Source: Sphingobacterium thalpophilum (GTDB lineage Bacteria > Bacteroidota > Bacteroidia > B-17B0 > Aurantibacillaceae). From it: DNA of 38,808 nt. The stretch is taken from NCBI GenBank assembly GCA_943325195.2, contig CALPON020000011.1, positions 1 through 38,808 on the forward strand, given 5' to 3'. This document shows, piece after piece, positions 16,944 through 25,430 of this stretch (its first letter is position 1; each line of letters starts with the position of its first letter). A program made the position numbers and the translations under genes. The notes under the pieces were generated by a model. It was not told the origin of the DNA, searched no databases, and saw only the letters and a program-made list of their open reading frames with translations.

Positions 16944-19355
16944 TCATTGTGCTACAAAGTTTCGTGTTCCCAGTACCTGCCCTTTATCTTGAACCACGGA
17001 CAAACTGTAAGTCCCTTTTGCAAGTTCACGGATATCTATAAGTGTGGTTGGCTCCGAATAGACTTTGGTTAGAATAACCTTTCCTTCCATGTTTTGAATA
17101 CGAATGCTGCACTGTGCAAACGGCCTCTGCATTAATTCTACTGTGAGTTGCTGGGAGGCGGGATTCGGAAACACCTTAAGTTCTTGCTTCACCGTGCTGC
17201 CGGTTTTTATCCCCAACTCAAAGTTAGAAAGCGATGCAAAGCAATATTCGCCAGCTTTGAGTGTGTCAACAGTGAAGTAACCGGACTTCTGATTAAGAAT
17301 AGTTTTAGTGAGGGCCGTTTCCCGGCGCCAGTCTGATCCCGCGTTCCTGCGGTAAAATAAAGCAACAGAGTCCCCATTCACCGGCGTCAGTAAAGTGTCC
17401 AAATAGCCAAACTCGGTTCCGGTGGATTTGAAACCGTTATAATTAAACTGCGCCTTTGTATGAAATCCAGCTGAAAAAATACCATCCACTTGCCAGAAAT
17501 GCTGATTGCTGATGCGTGCTCCTGTATTAACCTTGAAAGGCGCAGGCGCTACAAAATGATGCACAATGCGAAGCAGACTGGAATCCGCGCCGGCACTTTG
17601 CACCTGCAGACTTACTTTACCAAAAGGAAAATTCTGATAACCACTGCTCTTAATTGTTCTGTATTCGTGTGAACTGGCATCATTTAATACCCCGTCAAAA
17701 TTAAGTGCAGTGTATACTGGCGTAAAAGGAATACTGACAGTGAAAGCCTGCGAAGCGCCATTCATGATAACACGGCGAACGACGCGGTTCCAAGCCGCAT
17801 CAAAAAAACTAAGTTCAAGTGGCACATTACTATGAAGTGATCCCGGTCCAAATTTTTTCTGACGAATAAAAAAAGTAGCCGAGGTAGTTACACCAGAAGA
17901 ATTTAAGCGGAGGGAATCGACAGAAAAATCAGACCATCCCGGTGAAAATACCCAATTACTAAAGAAGTCACTTAAATTCTGTCCCGAAGCAGTTTGTAGT
18001 AGATCTCTGAATTCATTACTGTTCATGTTCCCATATGCTTTTTGCTGAAGCACACTTTTGCAAGCAGAAAAGAAGGCTGCATCGCCCATGTATGCGCGTA
18101 GGCTATGTGCAATATCCGCGCCTTTCTCGTAAACATGAGAGCCATAGGTTAAATTAGCAGGGACACCAGAAACCGAACGCCAGCCCTCTTTCTTAAACAA
18201 ATAGTGTAATAAATTTTCGTGATTACGCATGATTCGTTCGTTGGCGCTCTTCTTTCCGTATTGGCATTCATAAAATAAATCCGCGCAATAGGAAGCCATA
18301 CCTTCATTGATCCACATATCTTCAGGTGTTTCACAGGTCACCAGATTTCCCCACCAATGATGGGATAATTCGTGTGCCATCAGGTACTCATTACTCAGAC
18401 TGCCAATTGCATTTCTCGGATACGTGATATTTGTGGCATGTTCCATCGCTCCTCCCCCGAAAGGCACCAGACTGTAACCGAATTTGTTCCAGCGGTAGGG
18501 GCCGAAAAAATTTTCAAAACAAGAAATGCAATTCTTCAGATTGACAAAGCCACTCTTCATAGCTGCCGTATCGGCCGCAACCCCCACCAGAGTTATCGGT
18601 TTGATGCCACTCAGAGTGGGCACTGTCCAGTTAACTTGCGCATAGTTAGCCGCATTTACTTCCGCGAGATAAGTCGGAATTTCCTCATTTAGTTTCCAGT
18701 GGCGCACACGTTTGTTATTGATAATTTGATCAGACAGTAATTGACCATTGCAATGCGCCCGGCGGCTAGTATCTGTTGTTATGAGAAATTCATACTGACT
18801 CTTTTCGACAAAATTATCAAAGCAGGGGAACCACACCCTTCCGTAGCAATTTGGACGCGCTGCAAAACCGACACCTAGATTGTAAGCATACTGGGCGCCC
18901 TGTGTATTGTTAAAATAAAAGCCACCGAAGCCCGATGGGTCGAGCTGTGGTGTTCCCCGATAGTACACGGTAATCAGACTGGTATCCAAGATGTTTTTTG
19001 TCGCCTGAAAATTAATGCGCAAAATCGTATCGTTATATACGTAGGAAAGAGCGGCGGTGCCTTCCTTAACCGAATCCACCAACAAACGCAATAAATCGAG
19101 GCGAATAAAGTTCCGGTTATTGATCTTAGGAACAAACCGCACCGCGGTGTTGCCGGCAATCTGTGGTAGTTGTGTACTGCCGAGTTCCAGACGAATGGTG
19201 TATTTTAAAATATTAAAGGTATCGCTGCGTTTATTTTCAGAATTGTAATACAAAGCTGCCTGAGCACTTTTGCCAAGCTGGCATGGGTTTTGTCCTAGTC
19301 CTTTGTAAAACCAAGCACCCAAAAATAAAATGAAAAGTAGTCGGCGTTTTTGCAT
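16944..19355 (-). CDS. Secreted M1 family metallopeptidase with T9SS type A sorting domain
   Basis: 803 residues from the ATG at 19355, which gives a clean signal peptide (MQKRRLLFILFLGAWFYKGLGQ); an upstream start at 19400 is less likely. Gluzincin motif HELSHH (328-333) with the third zinc ligand Glu351 in INEGMASYCADLF. The substrate-binding GAMEN motif is present as GAMEH (302-306), with Asn replaced by His. The C-terminal 75 residues (KVFPNPASQQLTVEL ... GKVILTKVY ... LAKGTYSLSVV) are a type A T9SS sorting domain, so the enzyme is probably exported to the surface or medium. It cleaves N-terminal residues from peptides. It is 52 bp from hldD, which lies upstream on the same strand. Confidence 0.92.
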   Translation of the reverse strand: MQKRRLLFILFLGAWFYKGLGQNPCQLGKSAQAALYYNSENKRSDTFNILKYTIRLELGSTQLPQIAGNTAVRFVPKINNRNFIRLDLLRLLVDSVKEGTAALSYVYNDTILRINFQATKNILDTSLITVYYRGTPQLDPSGFGGFYFNNTQGAQYAYNLGVGFAARPNCYGRVWFPCFDNFVEKSQYEFLITTDTSRRAHCNGQLLSDQIINNKRVRHWKLNEEIPTYLAEVNAANYAQVNWTVPTLSGIKPITLVGVAADTAAMKSGFVNLKNCISCFENFFGPYRWNKFGYSLVPFGGGAMEHATNITYPRNAIGSLSNEYLMAHELSHHWWGNLVTCETPEDMWINEGMASYCADLFYECQYGKKSANERIMRNHENLLHYLFKKEGWRSVSGVPANLTYGSHVYEKGADIAHSLRAYMGDAAFFSACKSVLQQKAYGNMNSNEFRDLLQTASGQNLSDFFSNWVFSPGWSDFSVDSLRLNSSGVTTSATFFIRQKKFGPGSLHSNVPLELSFFDAAWNRVVRRVIMNGASQAFTVSIPFTPVYTALNFDGVLNDASSHEYRTIKSSGYQNFPFGKVSLQVQSAGADSSLLRIVHHFVAPAPFKVNTGARISNQHFWQVDGIFSAGFHTKAQFNYNGFKSTGTEFGYLDTLLTPVNGDSVALFYRRNAGSDWRRETALTKTILNQKSGYFTVDTLKAGEYCFASLSNFELGIKTGSTVKQELKVFPNPASQQLTVELMQRPFAQCSIRIQNMEGKVILTKVYSEPTTLIDIRELAKGTYSLSVVQDKGQVLGTRNFVAQ

Positions 19356-19407
19356 ACTTAAAAATACTAAAAACGTTTGGCATAGAGGCAGGCTCTCCAC
19401 CAGGATT

Positions 19408-20382
19408 TTATAAAAAACGTGCAGGCTGCAGATAGTGCTTCACATAATCCGCGACACCATCTTCAAGACTGCTGAAGGGGTGTGGATAGCCGGTAGCGAT
19501 TAATTTGCGCATATCCGCTTCAGTAAAGTATTGGTAGTTGTCGCGAATATCTGCCGGCGTATCAATAAACTGGATGTCCGCCGGTTTTTCAAGTGCTGTA
19601 AAAACCGCGCGCGCCAGGTCAGCGAAACTTCTTGCCTTGCCACTACCCAAATTATAAATGCCGCTGGCGGGATGATGAGTATAAAGGTACCAGATCACTT
19701 CGACAACATCTTTTACATACACAAAGTCACGTAACTGCCCTCCATCCGCATAATCGGGCCGGTGCGAACGAAACAGGTTTACTTTACCGTTTTGATTGAT
19801 CTGATTAAAAGAGTGAAAAATGACAGAAGCCATTCGCTTTTTATGATACTCGTTTGGACCATAGACATTAAAAAATTTAAGCCCTTGCCATTGCGGTGGC
19901 TGCTCTGTTTGTGTGAGTGCCCATTTATCAAAATCCTGTTTACTATCCCCATAGGGATTCAAGGGTTTTAGCAAAGGGATGAGTGCTTCATCATCGCTGT
20001 AACCGTGTTCACCGAGTCCGTAAGTGGCCGCAGACGATGCATAGATAAAAGGAACACCGGCCTTGCTACAAATTTGCCAGAGTGCCTTTGAGTAATTAAG
20101 ATTAAGTTCATCGAAAATCCGAGTATCAAATTCTGTTGTATCGGTGCGCGCACCAATATGAATGACCGCGTCTATTTCTGCGCTGTGTTCCCTGAGCCAC
20201 TGAATGAAATTACTGCGTTCTATTTTCTGGAAGAATTGCTTACCGACCAGGTTTCCTTCCTTCTCCTGTTTAGAAAAATCGTCTACCAGCACTAAGTCCG
20301 TTCGGCCCTCGGAATTAAAACGCGCCACAACACAGGAGGCAATAAATCCAGCTGCTCCGGTGATTACAGTCTTTTTTGTCAT
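19408..20382 (-). CDS. hldD: ADP-glyceromanno-heptose 6-epimerase
   Basis: 324 residues of the extended SDR family: NAD(P)-binding GAAGFIAS (9-16), the HIGARTDTT segment typical of HldD (75-83), catalytic Tyr144/Lys148 in NPYGDSKQDFD, and RDFVYVKDVVEV. It converts ADP-D-glycero-D-manno-heptose to ADP-L-glycero-D-manno-heptose, the inner-core LPS precursor, in the cytoplasm. Slightly longer than the E. coli enzyme (310). It is divergent from the acyl-CoA synthetase gene, and an exact -7 box lies 7 nt before the ATG. Other heptose genes (hldE, gmhB) are not in the window. Confidence 0.92.
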   Translation of the reverse strand: MTKKTVITGAAGFIASCVVARFNSEGRTDLVLVDDFSKQEKEGNLVGKQFFQKIERSNFIQWLREHSAEIDAVIHIGARTDTTEFDTRIFDELNLNYSKALWQICSKAGVPFIYASSAATYGLGEHGYSDDEALIPLLKPLNPYGDSKQDFDKWALTQTEQPPQWQGLKFFNVYGPNEYHKKRMASVIFHSFNQINQNGKVNLFRSHRPDYADGGQLRDFVYVKDVVEVIWYLYTHHPASGIYNLGSGKARSFADLARAVFTALEKPADIQFIDTPADIRDNYQYFTEADMRKLIATGYPHPFSSLEDGVADYVKHYLQPARFL

Positions 20383-20389
20383 ACTGAAA

Positions 20390-20397
20390 CAAAATTA
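20390..20397 (-). promoter_or_regulatory. -7 box TAATTTTG of hldD
   Basis: Minus-strand TAATTTTG is an exact TAnnTTTG match ending 7 nt before the hldD ATG at 20382. No convincing -33 TTTG is found at the standard spacing. It lies in the 69-bp divergent interval shared with the acyl-CoA synthetase gene. Confidence 0.45.
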
Positions 20398-20416
20398 ATC
20401 ATTTTTAAAAGAGAAT

Positions 20417-20447
20417 TTTGTATATCCATAAAAATCCAAGACATTCG
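20417..20447 (+). promoter_or_regulatory. Candidate promoter TTTG-N19-GACATTCG of the acyl-CoA synthetase gene
   Basis: TTTG at 20417-20420 and GACATTCG at 20440-20447 (four of six conserved -7 positions) are 19 nt apart, the standard spacing. The ATG at 20452 follows after 4 nt. The -7 match is weak, so confidence rests mainly on spacing and position. Confidence 0.33.
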
Positions 20448-20451
20448 GAGC

Positions 20452-22221
20452 ATGGAAGTAAAAAGGACATTTGATATCCTGGAGCGGCTAAAAACAATTG
20501 CGCCTAAATCGGATATTCTCAATGCAAAAGAAAACAAAAAGTGGGTCAGCTACAGTCTAGAAGATTTTATCACCCATACCAATCTTGTTGCCTCAGCCTT
20601 GCTTCAGCTTGGCTTAAAACCTGGAGACAACATCGCCCTTATGGCGGGCAATATGCCGAGCTGGAATTTTGTCGATTACGGAAGCCAGCAAGTGGCAATG
20701 CCGACCTGTCCAATTTACCCGACCATCAACAATGATGATCTCAAGTACATTCTCAATCACTGTGAAGCAAAGATTATTTTTATTTCGGACCGTGCGGTAT
20801 ATGCCAAACTGGTTGCTTTGCAAAATGACTTACCCTTTTTAAAGTACGTTTTTAGCTTTGCTCCTGTGGACGGTGTTAAACCGTTTACCGAATTTCTAGA
20901 ACTCGGTCGCGCGCATTACGATCAGCAGCGGATTGATTCTATTAAAGACGGCATTTCAGAAGATCACCTCTTAACTATTTTATATACCTCGGGAACCACT
21001 GGTAAGCCCAAGGGGGTGATGATTTCCCATAAAAACCTAATGAGCAATGTCATGATCACCCGCGACATTGCGCCTTTCCAGAGCAGCTGGCGAGCGCTCA
21101 GTTTTTTGCCTCTTAATCATGTTTACGAACGGTTCGTAAACACGCTTTATCTTTACCACGGGCTCAGTATTTATTATGCAGAGAGTTTTGAGACGATTGG
21201 GGACAATTGCCGGGAGATTCACCCCGAAGTTTTTGTAGCGGTGCCGCGCGTATTGGAGCGTGTTCTGGAACGCATTAGTTCTGCAGGTGAAAAACTTGGA
21301 GGGTTTAAGAAAAGAATCTTCGACTGGAGCATGTCCCTAGCGGAGCGTTATGAACTATACGGCAACTCGCCTTGGTATGAACTTCAACGTAAGCTGGCGG
21401 ACAGACTTGTGTACAAGAAATGGCGCGATGCGATCGGCGGCAAGATTACAGCCATTGTCAGCGGAGGTGCGGCTTTAAATCCACGCCTCGAACGTATTTT
21501 TTATTGTGCGGGTCTAAATCTCCTGCAGGGTTATGGCCTGACTGAAACCTGTGTGGTTGTATCGGTCAATCGTTTTGAGCGTGACCGCCGTATGTTTGGC
21601 ACCGTTGGTATTCCCGTGGAAAACAGTTCTGTGCGAATTGCTGAGGAAGACGGGGAGATTCTGATGAAAGGTCCAAGTCTGATGTTAGGGTATTATAAGG
21701 ATCCGGAAGCAACCCGCGAAGTCATCGATTCAGAAGGCTGGTTTCATACTGGTGATATCGGAAAAATAATTGACGGTAAATTCCTGAAGATCACCGACCG
21801 CAAAAAAGAGATTTTTAAAAACAGCGGGGGTAAATATATTTCGCCCATGGCGATCGAAAATAAACTCAAGGAGTGCAGATATATTGAACAATGCATGGTG
21901 GTAGGCGAAGGCCAGAAATTTGTGAGCGCCATCATCATTCCGTCCTTGTCGGCGTTTAAAGAATATTGTGAGCAGCGACAGGTGGAGTGGAAAGACCGCG
22001 AACAAATGTTGACACACGATGATTTGAAACGCCTAATTGCCGATCATGTAAAAAAAATGAACACCACGCTTGCTGCTTTTGAACAGGTAAAACGCTACCA
22101 GCTCATTAATGCCAACTGGGGAGTGGAGACAGGAGAAATTACACCAAAGTTGAGTCTGAGAAGAAAGGTCATTGTCTCCCAAAACAAAGAGGTAATTCAG
22201 AAAATTTTCGGCGCAGATTAA
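20452..22221 (+). CDS. Long-chain fatty acid-CoA ligase (AMP-forming acyl-CoA synthetase)
   Basis: 589 residues of the ANL superfamily: P-loop YTSGTTGKPKGVM (178-190), the LPLNHVYER segment typical of long-chain synthetases, GYGLTET (the A4/A5 motif), GWFHTGDIG and DRKKEIFKNSGGKYISP near the C-terminal hinge. It activates long-chain fatty acids to acyl-CoA through an acyl-adenylate, at the inner face of the membrane. The length and motifs fit the eukaryote-like FadD15/ACSL branch common in Bacteroidota. The stop codon overlaps that of the convergent radical SAM gene at TTAA (22218-22221). Confidence 0.93.
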   Translation: MEVKRTFDILERLKTIAPKSDILNAKENKKWVSYSLEDFITHTNLVASALLQLGLKPGDNIALMAGNMPSWNFVDYGSQQVAMPTCPIYPTINNDDLKYILNHCEAKIIFISDRAVYAKLVALQNDLPFLKYVFSFAPVDGVKPFTEFLELGRAHYDQQRIDSIKDGISEDHLLTILYTSGTTGKPKGVMISHKNLMSNVMITRDIAPFQSSWRALSFLPLNHVYERFVNTLYLYHGLSIYYAESFETIGDNCREIHPEVFVAVPRVLERVLERISSAGEKLGGFKKRIFDWSMSLAERYELYGNSPWYELQRKLADRLVYKKWRDAIGGKITAIVSGGAALNPRLERIFYCAGLNLLQGYGLTETCVVVSVNRFERDRRMFGTVGIPVENSSVRIAEEDGEILMKGPSLMLGYYKDPEATREVIDSEGWFHTGDIGKIIDGKFLKITDRKKEIFKNSGGKYISPMAIENKLKECRYIEQCMVVGEGQKFVSAIIIPSLSAFKEYCEQRQVEWKDREQMLTHDDLKRLIADHVKKMNTTLAAFEQVKRYQLINANWGVETGEITPKLSLRRKVIVSQNKEVIQKIFGAD

Positions 22222-23201
22222 TCTGTAAAGATGGTAGTGCCTTCCGAACAGTTGGCACAAATGTCAATTTCTTTCCGGCTAATGAGGACTGCCTGCCGAA
22301 AACTTTGATATTCGGGCGAATGCCAGGCCTCCTGAAAAGACTGTGTGCGTAAATCCCCTACCTGATGACTAGCATCTTTATCAAAACAGCAGGGGACCAT
22401 GCGGCCGTCCCAAGTAATCACGCAGCTTTGCCACATTCTCCAGCACTGATTCAGTAATTTATTTTTTAGTTGGTATTTTCCCGCGGCGTTCTTAAAATAA
22501 CGGGCATACTTGCCGGTCTCAGGAATCAGATCGTTGCCTTTTTCATAATCATAGACCTGCGCAGTTTTAATAGCTACCTCATCCACGCCCATTTCTTTGG
22601 CCATCTTTTTTATCTCGTCAATCTGGTTTTCATTGTGACGAAAAACAACAAACTGCCAAACCACATGTGGAACGCGACTCCGCATTCTTTTTTTTTGCTT
22701 GATGATTTCTTTTGTTCCGGCAAGAACCTTTTCAAAATCGCCGCCGATCCGGTAACGCGCATAACTCTCCTGATTACTGCCATCAATTGAAATAATGAGC
22801 TTATCCAATCCGCTATCTACCGTCTGAATCGCATTTTCGGTAGAAAGATAATGTGCATTGGTACTAGTAATTGTAAAAATATTTCTCTTTGCCGCTTTCT
22901 TCACTAAATCGGTAAAAGCGGGATTCAAGTAAGGTTCTCCCTGAAAATAAAATGTCAGACTGTGCAATTGTCTGCCTGTTTGCTGAAGGACCGATTCAAA
23001 AAAAAGAGGGTCTAGCATGCCGGTTGGCCGGGTGAATTTTCTCAAACCACTGGGACACTCGGGGCACCGTAGATTACAACTGGTAGTGGGTTCAATACTT
23101 GCGAAAGCCGGTCCCGCCATCACAACAGGCCGTTTCAGCCAGCGGGAAAGATAAAAACTCAGGGCCAGCAGAAATAGATTCCAGAGCCGAACCGGACTCA
23201 T
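22218..23201 (-). CDS. Radical SAM protein with SPASM/twitch-like C-terminal cysteines
   Basis: 327 residues from the ATG at 23201; an in-frame GTG at 23234 would add 11 residues. Radical SAM cluster motif CNLRCPEC (C42, C46, C49) preceded by IEPTTSCN; the central barrel has FYFQGEPYLNP and SIDGSNQESYARYR. The C-terminal cysteines (NQCWRMWQSC, GRMVPCCFD, ICANC) are typical of a SPASM auxiliary cluster, as in peptide-modifying or glycan-linked radical SAM enzymes. The hydrophobic N-terminus (about 6-22) suggests membrane association. No precursor peptide gene is visible nearby, so the substrate is unknown. Confidence 0.88.
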   Translation of the reverse strand: MSPVRLWNLFLLALSFYLSRWLKRPVVMAGPAFASIEPTTSCNLRCPECPSGLRKFTRPTGMLDPLFFESVLQQTGRQLHSLTFYFQGEPYLNPAFTDLVKKAAKRNIFTITSTNAHYLSTENAIQTVDSGLDKLIISIDGSNQESYARYRIGGDFEKVLAGTKEIIKQKKRMRSRVPHVVWQFVVFRHNENQIDEIKKMAKEMGVDEVAIKTAQVYDYEKGNDLIPETGKYARYFKNAAGKYQLKNKLLNQCWRMWQSCVITWDGRMVPCCFDKDASHQVGDLRTQSFQEAWHSPEYQSFRQAVLISRKEIDICANCSEGTTIFTD

Positions 23202-23286
23202 CTTTGAAAGGATATTGAAGTAATAATATAACACCTTTATAAAGATACAAGGAAAAGACCTTACTGCGTCTACTTTATAATTTGTT

Positions 23287-23294
23287 TACTTTTG
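23287..23294 (+). promoter_or_regulatory. -7 box TACTTTTG upstream of the Ig-like lipoprotein gene
   Basis: An exact TAnnTTTG match ending 9 nt before the ATG at 23304. The upstream -33 position has no clear TTTG. It lies in the divergent interval with the radical SAM gene. Confidence 0.42.
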
Positions 23295-23303
23295 CAGGAC
23301 GTC

Positions 23304-24926
23304 ATGAAAAAACTGATCTCCATAGCAGTCCCTTCCCTCCTCCTGATTTTCTGCCGCTGCGCGCAGGTGGTCAGTCTCTCGGGAGGTCAGCCGGACCGCG
23401 CTGCACCTGTTTTACTGACAGCTAGTCCACCCTTGAGTGCGAACAGTTTTAGTTCGGAAACAATTGTTCTGGAATTCGATGAATACATACAGTTGCTGGA
23501 TCCAACCAATGAAGTCCTGATTTCACCCCTACTTGCTGAATTTCCCGAAATGATCGTTCAAGGGAAAAAATTACTGATCCGGCTTAAGAAAGAAAACCTG
23601 AAACCAAACACCACCTACCGTATTGCCTTTGGCAATGCGATTGGGGATATGAATGAGCGTAACCTACTCAAAAACTTTGAGTACATCTTTTCCACCGGAC
23701 TTACAATTGATACACTGCGAGTAAAGGGACAAATTACCCAGGCAGAAGATAACACAGCCGCTATCGATATGCTAGCCTGCTTATACAACTACCAGTCAGG
23801 CTATGATAGTTTGCCTTACAAAGAGCTCCCATTATATATATGCAAGGCCGACCGCCATGGGGACTTCGAATTTACAAATCTGCCAAAAGGAAAGTATGAA
23901 TTGATGGTGATTGGCGACAAAAATCACAATCTGCTGTATGATATCGAAAAAGAAAGCATTGGTTTTAGTGGACAAGCCTTACAGTTGGCAGCCGATACCA
24001 TGCTTACTTTGAAAGCATTTAAAGAATCGCCTGCAAAAACATTTATCGTCAAGTCCTTCTCTCCCGACTATGGCAGTGCGTTTGTCATCTTGAATCAGCG
24101 GAGCAGCTGGTCAATAAAAGCACTGAATTTAAATCAGACAAAAGATATACTTCTGCCGAAGCTAAACGCAAAGACAGATAGCCTGAAGATTTATTACCGG
24201 AATATAAAGGATACGCTTGCACTCGTATCGATTTCTGAAAGCGGACAAGTCGACACTCTATATATAAGAGTGCCCCCATACAGAAAAAACTCACTGAGCG
24301 CAGCACAGATTCGTTTACCTGAACTTCCACCCACCATCAAAGACAAAGCGGTACTTCAATTCAACCGATGGATGGATACCAACACCGTCGTTCTGCCGGC
24401 ACTGCGCTTATTAAATAGGGTAGACAGCAGTGTCAAAATAATGGCAGTGACGGGACACTGGCAGAGTGTGGACAAATTTGAAATTCACAATCCCCTTTCT
24501 GCAGCTACAAATTATACACTCGAAGCAGACAGCGGTGCATTTGCCGATCAGATGCGGACAAGGAGTGTAGCATTTAATCTGGTCTATAAGACCAAATCGG
24601 TATTAGATTTTGGTAAACTGAAGCTAAAAATCAAATTTAAAACCAAACAATCTTACTTAGTGGAAGTCCTTAATGAACGGCAGCAGATTGTAGAAAGTAG
24701 ACGAATTGCACTTTCGCTATCAGGCAGTAATGCTACAACACTTGAATTTCCAATGCTTCCGCCAGGTACCTTTCAGGTAAGAATTGTGTATGATGACAAT
24801 CAAAATGGTAAGTGGGACAGTGGCAATTTACTGAAGCGGATACAAGCGGAAAAAATTTCAATTCTGCCAAAACAAGTCAAAGTGATACCCGATTGGGAAC
24901 TTGAAGAAGAAATAATTGAAAAATAA
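23304..24926 (+). CDS. Ig-like (SbsA-type) domain lipoprotein
   Basis: 540 residues starting MKKLISIAVPSLLLIFCRCAQV. The signal peptide ends at Cys17 or Cys19, so it is probably a lipoprotein although the lipobox is unusual. GGQPDRAAPVLLTASPP followed by an SbsA Ig-like domain (about 30-130, VLEFDEYIQLLDP ... YRIAFGNAIGDMNERN ... YIFSTG) is a layout recurring in Bacteroidota surface proteins. The C-terminal part contains two EF-hand-like loops (DKNHNLLYDIE and DDNQNGKWDSG) in beta-rich repeats. Role unknown; outer-membrane or surface location inferred. An in-frame TTG at 23292 lies inside the -7 box and is not used here. Confidence 0.85.
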   Translation: MKKLISIAVPSLLLIFCRCAQVVSLSGGQPDRAAPVLLTASPPLSANSFSSETIVLEFDEYIQLLDPTNEVLISPLLAEFPEMIVQGKKLLIRLKKENLKPNTTYRIAFGNAIGDMNERNLLKNFEYIFSTGLTIDTLRVKGQITQAEDNTAAIDMLACLYNYQSGYDSLPYKELPLYICKADRHGDFEFTNLPKGKYELMVIGDKNHNLLYDIEKESIGFSGQALQLAADTMLTLKAFKESPAKTFIVKSFSPDYGSAFVILNQRSSWSIKALNLNQTKDILLPKLNAKTDSLKIYYRNIKDTLALVSISESGQVDTLYIRVPPYRKNSLSAAQIRLPELPPTIKDKAVLQFNRWMDTNTVVLPALRLLNRVDSSVKIMAVTGHWQSVDKFEIHNPLSAATNYTLEADSGAFADQMRTRSVAFNLVYKTKSVLDFGKLKLKIKFKTKQSYLVEVLNERQQIVESRRIALSLSGSNATTLEFPMLPPGTFQVRIVYDDNQNGKWDSGNLLKRIQAEKISILPKQVKVIPDWELEEEIIEK

Positions 24927-25212
24927 TTTCAGACCAGGAAAGTGCTCTTTTTGAAATTAATGCGGCAACGAAAATGAAAATCGTTTTAATGAAAAAATAC
25001 ATTGCCCCGAAACAGCTGTAAAATCAATGCTTACAGCCCGACAAAAAAAATCAGCGCAAATCTCTCTGCAAAATTGAACACGAACTATCAGTATATGTTT
25101 TCACTATTAACAATTTCAACATTTTAGTGTTGAAAAAATAGCGCCCTAATAATTAGATAACTCTGATTAATTTATTTACTTCGTATCAACAAATCTCAAA
25201 AACAGAGAAACC
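24927..25212. other. Intergenic region upstream of the histone-like gene
   Basis: AT-rich, 286 bp, no supported gene. It begins with an inverted repeat TAATTTCA/TGAAATTA (24924-24931 and 24952-24959, 20-nt loop) that includes the upstream stop codon, without a following T-tract. I find no exact TAnnTTTG near 25213. The ATG has an A-rich leader (AAAAACAGAGAAACC), typical of Bacteroidota translation starts that lack a Shine-Dalgarno sequence. Confidence 0.6.
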
Positions 25213-25359
25213 ATGGCAAAAAAAGCAGCTAAAAAAGCAACAAAGAAAGCAGCTCCTAAGAAGGCAGCTAAAAAAGCAACAAAAAAAGCAGCGCCTAAAA
25301 AGGCCGCTAAAAAAGCAGCTCCTAAAAAAGCTGCTAAGAAAGCTGCTAAGAAGAAGTAA
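25213..25359 (+). CDS. 48-residue lysine/alanine-rich histone H1-like protein
   Basis: Complete short frame: 23 Lys, 19 Ala, 3 Pro and 2 Thr after the Met, and nothing else. It is built from AAKKATKKAAPKK repeated twice, then AAKKAAPKK and AAKKAAKKK. This is the composition of the C-terminal tail of eukaryotic histone H1 and of bacterial H1-like proteins (Hc1/AlgP type), which bind DNA through their charge and can condense it. The frame is bounded by an A-rich leader and two stacked terminators, and uses mixed AAA/AAG and GCA/GCT/GCG/GCC codons as a translated gene would. A PUR-domain gene follows about 470 bp downstream. Nucleic-acid binding is inferred from composition. Confidence 0.85.
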   Translation: MAKKAAKKATKKAAPKKAAKKATKKAAPKKAAKKAAPKKAAKKAAKKK

Positions 25360-25367
25360 TAAAAAAA

Positions 25368-25388
25368 CCCGCAGTCGCGGGGATTTTT
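25368..25388 (+). terminator. Intrinsic terminator 1 of the histone-like gene
   Basis: Stem CCCGC/GCGGG with loop AGTC followed by GATTTTT, 8 nt after the stop codon. An A7 tract precedes the stem, so it could work on both strands. Confidence 0.75.
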
Positions 25389-25400
25389 ATGAAAGAATTA

Positions 25401-25427
25401 AGCCCTGTCACTGTGACGGGGCTTTTT
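25401..25427 (+). terminator. Intrinsic terminator 2 of the histone-like gene
   Basis: AGCCCTGTCA pairs with TGACGGGGCT (one G-T pair; 2-nt loop) and is followed by TTTTT. With the hairpin 13 nt upstream it forms a tandem terminator, suggesting strong transcription of the small gene. Confidence 0.8.
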
Positions 25428-25430
25428 GTT

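Noticed and set aside
22218-22221. Frameshift or assembly error at the acyl-CoA synthetase/radical SAM junction
   Set aside because: Both proteins end at plausible family positions; the four-base stop overlap is a natural convergent arrangement.
24974-25021. 15-codon frame (MKIVLMKKY...) before the histone-like gene
   Set aside because: Too short, with no coding features or leader-peptide logic for the following gene.
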